Shown: positions 1 through 9,643, numbered from the stretch's first letter. The stretch: 64,000 nt of DNA from Candidatus Saccharibacteria bacterium HGW-Saccharibacteria-1 (GCA_002839415.1 PGXZ01000006.1:1-64000), one strand, 5' to 3'. Numbers and translations are program-made. Notes: a model not told the origin generated them from the sequence alone.

Positions 1-148
1 TGGTATGCCTCGGGGCATGGTTAATTCTCCTTATTTAGATTTATTATACTGCCTTTTTTGGAATAGACAGTGTGTCTAGTATAAGGGGAGCCTGACAGTG
101 TGAAGTGGTCGTAAATAGAACCACTCGAAATTAGAAAAGGAGGTGGTT

Positions 149-463
149 ATGACCATCAACGAAGTATCAGCTGAAATAGCAAAGTTAAACGATCAGTTTC
201 GTAAAGTCGAGACGTTCTCGATTACTCAAGGAGTATTCAGTCTTAGAGATATGCTTGGATTAGTTCAGGCAGTTCGAGATTATACGGATTTTACAGAAGA
301 TAATGATCCGTATGGTGAACATGATTTTGGTAGTTTGGATTGGGATGGTGAAAAGGTTTTCTGGAAGATAGATTATTATGATTCAGCTTTACAGAAATGG
401 CATGACCCGCTCGATCCGGCATGTGAGCGAGTTTTGACCGTACTACTAGCTAGTGAGTACTAG
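149..463 (+). CDS. DUF3768-like protein
   Basis: ORF with strong SD (aaggaggtggttATG); the track starts at GTG 143 but ATG 149 fits the SD better. Motifs 'NDPYGEHDFG', 'FWKIDYYD' and 'RVLTVLLASEY' match my recollection of DUF3768. Confidence 0.75.
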   Translation: MTINEVSAEIAKLNDQFRKVETFSITQGVFSLRDMLGLVQAVRDYTDFTEDNDPYGEHDFGSLDWDGEKVFWKIDYYDSALQKWHDPLDPACERVLTVLLASEY

Positions 464-511
464 TCAATTTATGTCCTGAGCAGGACGGTAAAAGGCTCAA
501 GCGAAAATTCA

Positions 512-1291
512 TCATACTTCTTCCCATATTTTACCAACCACACCCTCTTTTTTAATCTTGTCCGTAACTGCCAACCGAATAATAACCTCATTTTCCTCAT
601 CGTCTTCAAACAATAAACGCAACCTTCGCTTAGCATACAGTAAATCAGCAGTGGTTGAAAAAGCCAGCAAACCAATCGAATCCAAAGCGTCCGCTTGTTT
701 ATCTTTCAAATACTCCAAGTATTCACCAAGTCTTTTCCTGAATTGATAACGTGGTAACGATTTGTCGAATAGTTCCATAATATAAGCGGTCTTATTATCG
801 TCAGTCTCTTTTTCGAAATACAGATGCGGCTTTAGCTCATTTAATAATAAAATATATGGCGAATTAAAATCAGAGTAATCAGCCTCAGTCAAATAAGTAT
901 AGCTCAATCCTTCACCAGTCCTAGCTTTATCATCCAAAGCCAAACAACAATCTGCAATTAACAAACATCGACGAATATATAAGCTAGTCCGTCCGGGTTC
1001 CTTGTATCGTTTTCGGAGCTCGCACGTTGAATAATTTCCAGTTGTCTTTAAATAACGTATACCAGCAAGCCCGATATAATAAATCGCTGGTTGTGTTTTA
1101 GCTATAAAATCATCAGCATCATATATCCATTCTACGTACTCTTTATCCCTCAGATCTTTAAGCCAAGAAATAATACGCCTTTTGTCCTTATGCCGTAATA
1201 GTGTTTGAATTTGTTTTCTATCTAAGAATCTATATCTATACAAAAGGCGTATTATTTCTCGTTGCTTGTTTGTAATTTTAGGTATTGTCAT
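512..1291 (-). CDS. replication-relaxation-like / winged-helix mobile-element protein
   Basis: N-terminal 'ITNKQREIIRLLYRYRFLDRKQIQTLLRHKDKRRIISWLKDLRDKEYVEW' resembles the winged-helix domain of the replication-relaxation family; next to a recombinase. Confidence 0.6.
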   Translation of the reverse strand: MTIPKITNKQREIIRLLYRYRFLDRKQIQTLLRHKDKRRIISWLKDLRDKEYVEWIYDADDFIAKTQPAIYYIGLAGIRYLKTTGNYSTCELRKRYKEPGRTSLYIRRCLLIADCCLALDDKARTGEGLSYTYLTEADYSDFNSPYILLLNELKPHLYFEKETDDNKTAYIMELFDKSLPRYQFRKRLGEYLEYLKDKQADALDSIGLLAFSTTADLLYAKRRLRLLFEDDEENEVIIRLAVTDKIKKEGVVGKIWEEV

Positions 1292-1536
1292 ATATTTAGT
1301 ATGTGCGTAGTTTTTGAAGTTTAGTAAGTTTAATTTAGTTTAGTTTAGTTTGAATATTAATATTGTGCCTACCCCACCTACTCCGTTTATGTAATAGGTA
1401 AAGGATACCATAAATTTATTATAACACCTTAAGATTTACATGAAAACGTCATCGCCCATGGGGACAATTTTTAGAGCAAACATAATTAGATAATTATCTA
1501 CTATTTTAACCTTAAAAATATAAGATTACCTCTTGA

Positions 1537-1560
1537 AACTATACATGTGTGTATAGTATA
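1537..1560 (+). promoter_or_regulatory. palindromic operator-like site and -10 box upstream of the recombinase operon
   Basis: 'ctatacatgtgtgtatagtataat': inverted CTATAC/GTATAG abutting TATAAT, followed by further 'tata(c)atag' and 'agtatag' repeats. Confidence 0.4.
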
Positions 1561-1596
1561 ATATACATAGAAGTATAGATAACAGGGGTAAAATAT

Positions 1597-1761
1597 ATGG
1601 CACGAACAAAAGGCTCAAAGAATAAGAACTCAGCAGAAATACCAATGTATACTGCCCTGCCTACTGAAGAAAAGCTTTTCGTTCTCGCCAATCTAATTAT
1701 TGATCGTATCATTGAAGACCAGAAAACTGGTGGTAAATTATTAAATCAGTTAGTGGAGTAA
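1597..1761 (+). CDS. small 54-aa protein upstream of the serine recombinase
   Basis: ATG 1597 to TAA 1761: MARTKGSKNKNSAEIPMYTALPTEEKLFVLANLIIDRIIEDQKTGGKLLNQLVE; 4 nt before the recombinase start, so likely co-transcribed. Absent from the ORF track (short). Confidence 0.6.
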   Translation: MARTKGSKNKNSAEIPMYTALPTEEKLFVLANLIIDRIIEDQKTGGKLLNQLVE

Positions 1762-1765
1762 AACA

Positions 1766-3481
1766 ATGCAAAATTATGAAGTGCCCGAAAATGCCGTAGC
1801 CGCTATCCGCGTTTCATCCGTGCGCCAAGGCACAGACGGAGATTCGCCCGAAGCCCAAAAGGAACAAATTGCTAGCTTTGCAAAGTTGCATAATATCAAT
1901 CTCAAGGAAACATTTATATTTCTCGAATCTGCCTCTAAAATTAATCAACCAATGCAAGAAGCTATTAACTACTGCAAAGATCCTAAAAACGATATTCAGC
2001 TATTCATTATTAAATCAATCGACCGCTTCACGAGGGGTGGCGCCACACCGTACGACCAACTAAAAATGCAGCTCGAAAAGTATGGTGTCAAGCTAGTTGA
2101 TATTTATGGCGTAATCAGTCAGCAAAAAGTAAATACGCTTGAACACCTTGGGGTAAAGTATCGTTGGAGCGAATATTCACCAAGTCAAAAGATGGAATTC
2201 CTAGAAGCTGAACGCGCTAAGGACGAATTACGCGACATTATGAGTCGCATGATTGGAGCCGAAGTCCGATATACCCGCATGGGCTATTGGATGCGAGGCG
2301 CCCCATTTGGGTATGCTAGTCATCGTGTCGAAACAAGCAATGGCAAACGCCTCGTTCTCGAACGCTTCCCAGAAGAAGCCTATTTTATCGAAAAAATGTT
2401 CGAACTACGAGTTCAAGGTAATTTGAGCGACCAGCAAATAATCGATGAGATAAATCGGTTAGGTTACGTTTCACGCAAATATAACCGACGTGCCGATACC
2501 GACAAAACTCAAATAACTGCTCGTATGGGAAATAACAAACTTAGCTTAAAGCGATTCTGGCTCTATATCGCTAATCCCATCTATGCTGGTGTCATACACG
2601 AAAAATGGACCGAAGATCAACCCGTTAAGGCGCAATTTGAAGGTTTAATATCCTTCGACACCTTTAATGCCGCCAACCGTGGCAAACTAACGCTCAGCGA
2701 ACAGGATGGCATGATAACAATTACTAAACGTGACGTTCCTGAATTTCAACTTCGCAAAGGATCGCACAATGCCGAATATCCATATCGCAAAGTCGTAACC
2801 TGCCCTATTTGCAAACGTCCGTTTTTTGGCAGCGCAGCTAAAGGGCGTTACCGATACTACCCAGGTTATCACTGCAACAAACGCGGTCACCATTTCCGCG
2901 TGCCTAAAGCAAAACTCGAAGATGCCGTCGAAAACCTCGTCAATCACGTTACCTTTTCAGATGATCATATCGAAGACATTATGCAGGCTCTCGAAACCGT
3001 TTGGCAGATGCGCCATAAAGACGACGGCAAAGACGAAGCTGTGATAGAAACACGCCTGACAACACTGAGAGCTCAAGCTTTAGCTACGGTCGATAAAATA
3101 AAGCTCTTAAGTAGCCAAACAGCAATTAAATACATGGAGGAGGACCTAATGAAAATCGAAGAACAAATGGAAGACCTAATAAGCGAAAAAGAACGCAAAA
3201 ACGCCGAGCAACCAATCAGTTTTGATGTAGTTAAGAAATACGCCAAATACTTTCTCCAACACATCGATCAACTACTACTACAACAGATTGATCCAGTCAA
3301 AAAAGCCGACTTTTTCGGAGTACTTTTCGACCAAACGCCAACCTACGACGAAATTGCTTCTGTAACCAGTGATGGACCTAATAATTTCTGGGATTTAACA
3401 GGGATAAACGAGCTATTTAAGATCAAAAAAGACCGACCAATAATTGACCAGTCCTTATTGGTGCGGGTACGGAGACTCTAA
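1766..3481 (+). CDS. large serine recombinase (site-specific integrase)
   Basis: N-terminal 'AAIRVSSVRQGTDGDSPEAQKEQIASFA' resolvase catalytic motif, 'SIDRFTRGG', recombinase domain, zinc-ribbon 'CPICKRPFFG...YHCNKRGHHFRV', coiled coil. 3' end overlaps a tRNA. Confidence 0.93.
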   Translation: MQNYEVPENAVAAIRVSSVRQGTDGDSPEAQKEQIASFAKLHNINLKETFIFLESASKINQPMQEAINYCKDPKNDIQLFIIKSIDRFTRGGATPYDQLKMQLEKYGVKLVDIYGVISQQKVNTLEHLGVKYRWSEYSPSQKMEFLEAERAKDELRDIMSRMIGAEVRYTRMGYWMRGAPFGYASHRVETSNGKRLVLERFPEEAYFIEKMFELRVQGNLSDQQIIDEINRLGYVSRKYNRRADTDKTQITARMGNNKLSLKRFWLYIANPIYAGVIHEKWTEDQPVKAQFEGLISFDTFNAANRGKLTLSEQDGMITITKRDVPEFQLRKGSHNAEYPYRKVVTCPICKRPFFGSAAKGRYRYYPGYHCNKRGHHFRVPKAKLEDAVENLVNHVTFSDDHIEDIMQALETVWQMRHKDDGKDEAVIETRLTTLRAQALATVDKIKLLSSQTAIKYMEEDLMKIEEQMEDLISEKERKNAEQPISFDVVKKYAKYFLQHIDQLLLQQIDPVKKADFFGVLFDQTPTYDEIASVTSDGPNNFWDLTGINELFKIKKDRPIIDQSLLVRVRRL

Positions 3482-3534
3482 CTCCGGACCTCTTCCTTGG
3501 CAAGGAAGCGCTCTAACAACTGAGCTACACCCGC
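3459..3534 (-). tRNA. tRNA-Gly (GCC)
   Basis: Reverse strand GCGGGTGTAGCTCAGTTGTTAGAGCGCTTCCTTGCCAAGGAAGAGGTCCGGAGTTAGAGTCTCCGTACCCGCACCA; cloverleaf pairs, anticodon GCC, encoded CCA. Confidence 0.93.
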
Positions 3535-3577
3535 ATGCATCACTAATAATTATATCCAAGTATTATAAAATAATCAA

Positions 3578-4270
3578 TCAAATAACTGCGCAAAAACAAT
3601 TTTTTACAGAAATATTACCAAGCATACGATCATTGCCCTTATATTGAAACACATACTCACCCCTGCGCCAGTCGTCTTCATGTAAGTTACTTGCCGAACC
3701 AATATGGTAAAGTAGATCAAAACCTAGCGCTTTGACAAGTGTTAATTCACTATCTAGCAAGTGTTTTGTTACAAGCAAACCATTTCGTTCAAGTTTACTC
3801 CGCGCCTCGACAATTAGCGCAATCCTTGGGCTAATATTTATAAAATCCCTATCGCTAAGTTTATCGAACCTTAAGTTGGTAATTTCATCGGCCAATAGAC
3901 CAATCACATCCATCGTCGCCCTAATCTCGTTAGTACAATCAGTATCATCCAGGCTAAGAGGCAATCGCGAAGCAATTATACAGCCTAAACTACCATCCTC
4001 AAAAGGCAAATTCATTACATCGATATTTGCAATATCGTCATCTTCTGGCGAAATATTTGAAATAATCAACTTGTTCGGAAAATCGACATTCTCGAGCACC
4101 TTAAAGCCGCTTCTTGTTGGACCGCCAACCTCAAGGGCCGGTCCTTTTGTGTTGGCCAAGTAATCATTAAGGGTCGCAAATATTTCACTGTCATGCGATT
4201 CAACTGCTAATCGGCTAATGTATTCACTACTTGGAACGTATGGATATTTATCATATTCTCTACAGCCCAT
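3578..4270 (-). CDS. SAM-dependent methyltransferase-like protein
   Basis: 'GPALEVGGPTRSGFKVLENVDFPNKLIISNISPEDDDIANIDVMNLPFEDGSLGCIIASRLP' resembles class I methyltransferase motifs I-IV. Confidence 0.5.
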   Translation of the reverse strand: MGCREYDKYPYVPSSEYISRLAVESHDSEIFATLNDYLANTKGPALEVGGPTRSGFKVLENVDFPNKLIISNISPEDDDIANIDVMNLPFEDGSLGCIIASRLPLSLDDTDCTNEIRATMDVIGLLADEITNLRFDKLSDRDFINISPRIALIVEARSKLERNGLLVTKHLLDSELTLVKALGFDLLYHIGSASNLHEDDWRRGEYVFQYKGNDRMLGNISVKNCFCAVI

Positions 4271-4506
4271 TACAATGTCTCTTTCTAATAAAAAACGCCC
4301 AACTTTAAAAGTTAGACCGCAAACTAATTATGTGATTTATTTCGTAAATATGTCGAAGCGTAAAACTTGGACTACACTTGTAATTATATTGAAAAATTGT
4401 ATAAAATACAAGATGTGGTATTATAGAGCAGCTCCCAGTTATCAACCTTTAACCTCTCCCATTAAGTAGTCACTTCGCTCCCTGCATCCGCTTGTTTTAC
4501 ATAACA

Positions 4507-4535
4507 GCTCCTCCCAGGCATCGGCTTTCAGCCTC
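4507..4535 (-). pseudogene. tRNA-Phe 3'-end relic
   Basis: Reverse strand 'GAGGCTGAAAGCCGATGCCTGGGAGGAGC' matches tRNA-Phe 'GAGGCCTGAAGAGCC...TCTGGGAGGAGC' with most of the T-arm missing. Confidence 0.45.
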
Positions 4536-4643
4536 CTTCGTTCATTCACAAAAGAAAATACCTTCGGTGCTTTGCTTTGTTTCAATCACTACGCCGAACT
4601 GGCAACTTCGTGACTATCCAGTTCGAGCCAGCGGAGGTGTTAC

Positions 4644-4681
4644 CAAAAAAATTACCCCATCAAACGATGAGGTAATTTTTT
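4644..4681 (-). terminator. intrinsic terminator of tRNA-Phe
   Basis: Palindrome 'aaaaaaattaccccatcaaacgatgaggtaattttttt' directly downstream of tRNA-Phe. Confidence 0.75.
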
Positions 4682-4757
4682 TGGTGGCTCCTCCCAGACT
4701 CGAACTGGGGACACAAGGCTCTTCAGGCCTCTGCTCTACCAACTGAGCTAAAGAGCC
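4682..4757 (-). tRNA. tRNA-Phe (GAA)
   Basis: Reverse strand GGCTCTTTAGCTCAGTTGGTAGAGCAGAGGCCTGAAGAGCCTTGTGTCCCCAGTTCGAGTCTGGGAGGAGCCACCA; anticodon GAA. Confidence 0.95.
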
Positions 4758-4847
4758 ATAACTCTAGCAAATATAACGTTAGTACTAACATATTTTACTA
4801 GAGTTTTATTGTATTAGCAACCCCGGCAAAAGCACCCAAGCCAAATA

Positions 4848-6551
4848 TTACGGATTGAAAATTGTAGTCATGGTCGCTGAAGGGGATGTTACGGTTGCAG
4901 AGGGAGAATTAACGGTTGGCGATGCTCCATTTACCGTTGCTACAGGAGTTGTTAAAACTACACTCGGCGACGACACCGAAGCTGCTGGAGATTTACAAGT
5001 CGGCGACAAACAGTTATTCACAGCTCCATCAGGTTTAAATTTTATAATAAAGGCATCATCGTTACCGACGCCGTAGCTATCCGTGTTTCCGAGCGACACA
5101 AAACCACCATCACCTGTTTGAATAACGTTATGACTTGCGTTAACCCTATCGGAACCAGAAATTCCCCATGTTTTATTCCACAACAAAACACCATTTGAAT
5201 TATACCTTAAGATAAACATGTCATGAGAGCCAACAGCATAACTATCCGTGTAGCCCGTTACCACATATCCTCCATCACTAGTCTGAATAACCGACCTGCC
5301 CTCTTCGGCCGACGAACCACCCCATGTATTACTCCAAACCAAGCCCCCATTCGAGTCAAATTTTGCAATATACGAATCTAATGATCCCGCGCCATAACTT
5401 CTTGTGTATCCAGTCAGAATACAGCCACCATCATTCGACCAAGTTAGCCCATATCCAACGTCGTCAGATGCCCCACCCCAGGTTTTATTCCAGACAAAAT
5501 TCCCGCTTGAATCAAATTTTACCAATAGGGCGTCTTCACCTCCGTTGCCGAAGCTCTTAGTAAGTCCAGATACCAAATACCCACCGTCGCTTGTTTGATA
5601 AAGATCGCGACCATACTCAATATCAGCGCCGCCCCAAACCTTAACCCAAGACAGATTTCCATCACTGTCATATTTTGACAAAAACAAGTCTGATATTCCT
5701 GCATCAAAATTATTGGTATAGCCAGTTACGGCAACTCCGCCATCAGACGTTGCAGTTATACTCCGACTATAGTCTCCGTTTACTCCACCCCAAGTTTTGC
5801 TCCAGACAATATTTCCGTTTTCATCAAATTTTACCAAGAAAACATCACTGCTTCCAGCACCATAGCTACTTGTTTGGCCAGTTACTATATAACGACCATC
5901 GCTAGTCTGCACGACATCCCTTGCAACATCACTACCTGTACCACCCCAGGTCTTATTCCAAGCTAGATCGCCCGCTGCATTATATTTAGAAATATACATG
6001 TCAATGCCTCCAGCACCAAAGCTTGTTGTCGAGCCGGTAGTCACAAAGCCACCATCTTGCGTTTGAAAAATACTATATGCGTCCTCCACCCCAGAACCGC
6101 CCCAAGTTTTTGCAAAACTTCCAAAAGTACTAACAACCACCTGGCCGGTTGAGTTAGTATTTCTATACAAGATTCCTCCTCCGCTTATATCAAAGCTGTA
6201 GCTCAAATATGGCGGAATTGAACGATAAAGAGGCGCATTACCAGGGCTAGTTTTTAAACAATAACTCGTTGACACTTCGCCATATTCGTTTTTTGGACAG
6301 TTGTTACTGTCATATCCTGCTGGGTATTTTCCATTTTCGGCATAATATAACTTAACCTGATCAGACCCATTCTTTAAATCGCTAGCTACAGAAGCTTCTC
6401 TAGCCTTACCAGTTATGCCGACGTATGAAACTACTGTTATTGCCGCAAGTATACCTACAATAACCATAACAACAAGCAATTCTACAATAGTGAAGCCGTT
6501 AACATCGTTGGTTGAGATTTCTTTATTTTTTTGATTTAGACGCTTTTTCAC
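4848..6551 (-). CDS. prepilin-type protein with C-terminal seven-repeat beta-propeller-like domain
   Basis: 'GFTIVELLVVMVIVGILAAITVVSYVG' class III prepilin signal/TM; seven ~52-aa repeats 'KTWGG...QTSDGGYxVTGxTxSxGAGSxDxxLxKFDSxGNxVWN'; Ser/Thr/Pro-rich tail. Confidence 0.88.
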   Translation of the reverse strand: MKKRLNQKNKEISTNDVNGFTIVELLVVMVIVGILAAITVVSYVGITGKAREASVASDLKNGSDQVKLYYAENGKYPAGYDSNNCPKNEYGEVSTSYCLKTSPGNAPLYRSIPPYLSYSFDISGGGILYRNTNSTGQVVVSTFGSFAKTWGGSGVEDAYSIFQTQDGGFVTTGSTTSFGAGGIDMYISKYNAAGDLAWNKTWGGTGSDVARDVVQTSDGRYIVTGQTSSYGAGSSDVFLVKFDENGNIVWSKTWGGVNGDYSRSITATSDGGVAVTGYTNNFDAGISDLFLSKYDSDGNLSWVKVWGGADIEYGRDLYQTSDGGYLVSGLTKSFGNGGEDALLVKFDSSGNFVWNKTWGGASDDVGYGLTWSNDGGCILTGYTRSYGAGSLDSYIAKFDSNGGLVWSNTWGGSSAEEGRSVIQTSDGGYVVTGYTDSYAVGSHDMFILRYNSNGVLLWNKTWGISGSDRVNASHNVIQTGDGGFVSLGNTDSYGVGNDDAFIIKFKPDGAVNNCLSPTCKSPAASVSSPSVVLTTPVATVNGASPTVNSPSATVTSPSATMTTIFNP

Positions 6552-6612
6552 CAGTTAAATCCCTCTTTTTTGTTTTTAAATAAAGTTTATTTTAGCTAAG
6601 TATACTTTATTT

Positions 6613-7359
6613 TTATTTTTTTACCAAACTGCCGACCGTATCAATCAAATCAGCTGGTAATACAAAGAGAGTCGTCTGACTTTGCTCCATAGCAATCTTT
6701 TCGATAGTTTGCAGCGTACGAATGTTAATACCACCAGTAACTTTACTGAGTATGCCTGCAGCCTCGGATACAGCCTGTGCAGAAGCCTTTTCACCCTCAG
6801 CAGTAATAATGACTGCTCGACGCTCACGCTCGGCCTCGGCCTGCTTAGCCATAGCACGCTTCATATCCTGTGGTAATTCGATATTCTGTAGATTAACATT
6901 TTCTATATCAATTCCCCACTTTTCTGCCTGGACATCAACAATTTGTTTAATCTGAGAACTAATTTCATCACGCTTGCCTAGTAACGAATCAAGCTCGACA
7001 TTTCCAGTTACGTCACGAAGCGCCGCTTGGGCAAACTGACTGCTGGCATAGATAAAATTGCTTACTTCCAAAACTGCCTTCTCGGCATTTACAACCTTGA
7101 AATAAACGACCGCATCGATATTAACAGTAACGTTATCTTTGGTGATCACCTCTTGTTTTGGAATATCGATTGTATTTGTGCGGATATCTATCCTAATCAA
7201 ACGTTGGAATATAGGTATAACAACTTGCAGACCAGGCTGACGCAACCCCGTGAACTTACCCAAAGTTAAAATTACACCTCGTTCATATTGATTGATGACC
7301 TTTAGGCCACTCAAAACAAAAATCAATACTACCACTGCTAAAAAAATTATTATTTCCAT
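6613..7359 (-). CDS. SPFH/band 7 (stomatin/slipin-like) membrane protein
   Basis: 'VINQYERGVILTLGKFTGLRQPGLQVVIPIFQRLIRIDIRTNTIDIPKQEVITKDNVTVNIDAVVYFKV' is typical of slipins. Confidence 0.93.
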   Translation of the reverse strand: MEIIIFLAVVVLIFVLSGLKVINQYERGVILTLGKFTGLRQPGLQVVIPIFQRLIRIDIRTNTIDIPKQEVITKDNVTVNIDAVVYFKVVNAEKAVLEVSNFIYASSQFAQAALRDVTGNVELDSLLGKRDEISSQIKQIVDVQAEKWGIDIENVNLQNIELPQDMKRAMAKQAEAERERRAVIITAEGEKASAQAVSEAAGILSKVTGGINIRTLQTIEKIAMEQSQTTLFVLPADLIDTVGSLVKK

Positions 7360-7414
7360 ACAAAGAACTCCTTATTTTTTACTGATTTAATTATATATCA
7401 AACACTACTAATTA

Positions 7415-8439
7415 TCACTTGCTCAGCGCGTCATTTATCAAAGTTTCAATTAAGTTATTATATGAAACACCTTGTTGCCGCCAAAGTTTTGGATACATGC
7501 TAATATTCGTAAAGCCCGGCATCGTATTGACCTCATTTAGATACAAGACATCATCTGACAAAAAGAAGTCAACTCTCGCCAAACCTTGACAGCCTAATAT
7601 TCTATAGGCCCTAAGCGCAATCATTTTGATCTCTGCCGCCAGGTTGTCTTCTATTTCCGCTGGTATAATAACCTTTGACTGACTGGTTTCGCTATATTTG
7701 GATTCAAAAGTATAAAATTCTGCGTCGGGTGCTACCTCACCCACGCCACTAGCCTTGGCGCTATTTCCACTACCCAACACCCCAATTTCAAGCTCCCTGG
7801 CGTTTATCGCCCGCTCAATTAACACTTTGCTATCAAAATTATGAGCTTCCTCAAGAGCAAAACTAAGCTCGTCATCATTCGTGACCTTACTTACACCTAC
7901 CGAGCTGCCGCATCGTGCCGGTTTGACAAACAAAATGTCGCCTAATTTTTCAGACAATCGACGAAAACTCGGCATAGCCTCTCCCAAGACATGCGCCTCG
8001 AACGGTACAGTTTTGATCTGATTGTATTCCAAAAGTTGTTTAGTAATAATTTTATCAATACAGACCGCCGATGACGCCACGCCGCAACCAACAATCGAAA
8101 TATGCAAAAGCTTTGCCAGACCCTGAACCGAACCATCTTCACCATTTTCACCATGCAATATCGGCAAAATCACATCTGGTCTAATCAAGCTTTTATCGCC
8201 CATATTCATAAAACTATTCGATCCAAGAATTGGCATCAATTGATATAGCCCTGCCGTATCCGCCACTTGCTCGAACGAATCTATCAATAACCATTTGCCA
8301 CGACTTGTAATAAAACATAGCGTAACATCAAATTTAGTATCATCCATGGCGGCATAGACATTGCGCGCCGAGGCAATCGAAACAGTATGCTCTGAGGATT
8401 CACCGCCGAAAGTAACATTACGTTCGTTCGCTGCATCAT
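7415..8439 (-). CDS. ddl: D-alanine--D-alanine ligase (apparent N-terminal frameshift)
   Basis: 'GGESSEHTVSIASARNVYAAM', 'ILHGENGEDGSVQGLAKLLHISIVGCGVASSAVCIDKIITKQLL', 'LYLNEVNTMPGFTNISMYPKLW'. Track start 8476 lies in the promoter; the natural start MQRTNVMLL is in another frame. Confidence 0.9.
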
Positions 8440-8447
8440 TAAATATG

Positions 8448-8453
8448 ATTATA
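8448..8453 (-). promoter_or_regulatory. -10 box of ddl, 8 nt from ATGATG
   Basis: Reverse TATAAT at 8453-8448; ATG 8439/8436. Confidence 0.5.
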
Positions 8454-8458
8454 CGAGT

Positions 8459-8464
8459 TATAAT
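8459..8464 (+). promoter_or_regulatory. -10 box of rarA, 6 nt from ATG
   Basis: TATAAT 8459-8464, agttat, ATG 8471; leaderless configuration. Confidence 0.55.
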
Positions 8465-8470
8465 AGTTAT

Positions 8471-9643
8471 ATGCAACGAGTTCCTCTAGCCGAAAGAATG
8501 CGACCTAAAAACCTAAACGACGTTATTGGCCAAACCCATCTATTGAATGACGGCGAGATTCTGCGTCAAATTGTCAAAAATAAAGAACCCGTCAGCTTGA
8601 TATTATGGGGCCCGCCAGGTTGCGGTAAGACTACCCTTGCGCGAATTATTGCCAGCGAAGTCAATGCTGAATTTATTGAATTATCGGCCGTAACCAGTGG
8701 CAAAAAGGACGTCGAAAAAGTTGTCGAACACGCCAGGCAAAACTGGAATCTAAAACTGCGCACAATCTTATTCGTTGACGAAATTCACCGATTCAACAAA
8801 GCCCAACAAGATGCCTTTTTACCACACGTCGAATCAGGTTTAATTACACTAATTGGCGCTACCACCGAAAACCCCAGTTTTGAAATAATTACTCCATTGC
8901 TTTCCCGAACTAGAGTCCTAGTCCTGGAACCACTCAATAAAGACGATATAAAACGAATTATCAAAGTTGCGTTAAAATCCGAAAAAAATACTAAAAAAGT
9001 TACGCCCAAAGCAATTGATTATATCGCTGAATTATCCGGTGGCGATGCCCGAATTGCTCTTGGCAACCTTGAACTAGCCCTTAGTATGGGCGAAAAAGTA
9101 ACGCCCGAAATCGTCAAAGTCGCCGCCCAAAAACGCATTCCAGGTTACGACAAAAAAGGCGAAATGCACTATAACGTAATTAGCGCCTTTATCAAAAGTA
9201 TGCGCGGCAGCAATGTCGATGCCACGTTATATTACTTGGCCCGCATGATTGATGCTGGCGAAGATGCCAAATTTATAGCCAGGCGTATGGTAATATTCGC
9301 CAGTGAAGACATTGGCCTAGCCGGTAATGGCGCACTTGGTCTGGCGCTAAATGCGTTTCAGGCCGTCGAACGAATCGGCATGCCCGAATCCAGTTACGTT
9401 TTATTTCATGTCGCCACAGCTCTAGCTAAAAGTGAAAAATCACGTCAAACCACTGACGCAATGCAGCGCGCCACCAACCTTGCCAAACAATACCCCGACT
9501 CACCAGTCCCACTCCACCTGCGCAACGCCCCAACCAAACTAATGAAAGACATTGGATACGCCAAGGATTACAAATGGGAAGCCGATTTTAAACACGACAA
9601 AGGCTTCCTGCCTGATGAATTAAAAAACGAAAAAATATTTTAA
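8471..9643 (+). CDS. rarA: replication-associated recombination protein A (RarA/MgsA AAA+ ATPase)
   Basis: '[21 protein letters not shown]', Walker A '[11 protein letters not shown]', '[21 protein letters not shown]', '[10 protein letters not shown]'. Confidence 0.95.
   Translation: MQRVPLAERMRPKNLNDVIGQTHLLNDGEILRQIVKNKEPVSLILWGPPGCGKTTLARIIASEVNAEFIELSAVTSGKKDVEKVVEHARQNWNLKLRTILFVDEIHRFNKAQQDAFLPHVESGLITLIGATTENPSFEIITPLLSRTRVLVLEPLNKDDIKRIIKVALKSEKNTKKVTPKAIDYIAELSGGDARIALGNLELALSMGEKVTPEIVKVAAQKRIPGYDKKGEMHYNVISAFIKSMRGSNVDATLYYLARMIDAGEDAKFIARRMVIFASEDIGLAGNGALGLALNAFQAVERIGMPESSYVLFHVATALAKSEKSRQTTDAMQRATNLAKQYPDSPVPLHLRNAPTKLMKDIGYAKDYKWEADFKHDKGFLPDELKNEKIF

Noticed and set aside
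1320-1355. TTTAG microsatellite 'taatttagtttagtttagtttg' as iterons
   Set aside because: Only a short 5-mer run in AT-rich sequence; insufficient for an origin claim.
3444-3647. + strand ORF across tRNA-Gly
   Set aside because: Spurious ORF through the tRNA gene and recombinase 3' end.
4492-4746. + strand ORF across tRNA-Phe
   Set aside because: Runs antisense through the tRNA and terminator; no homology.
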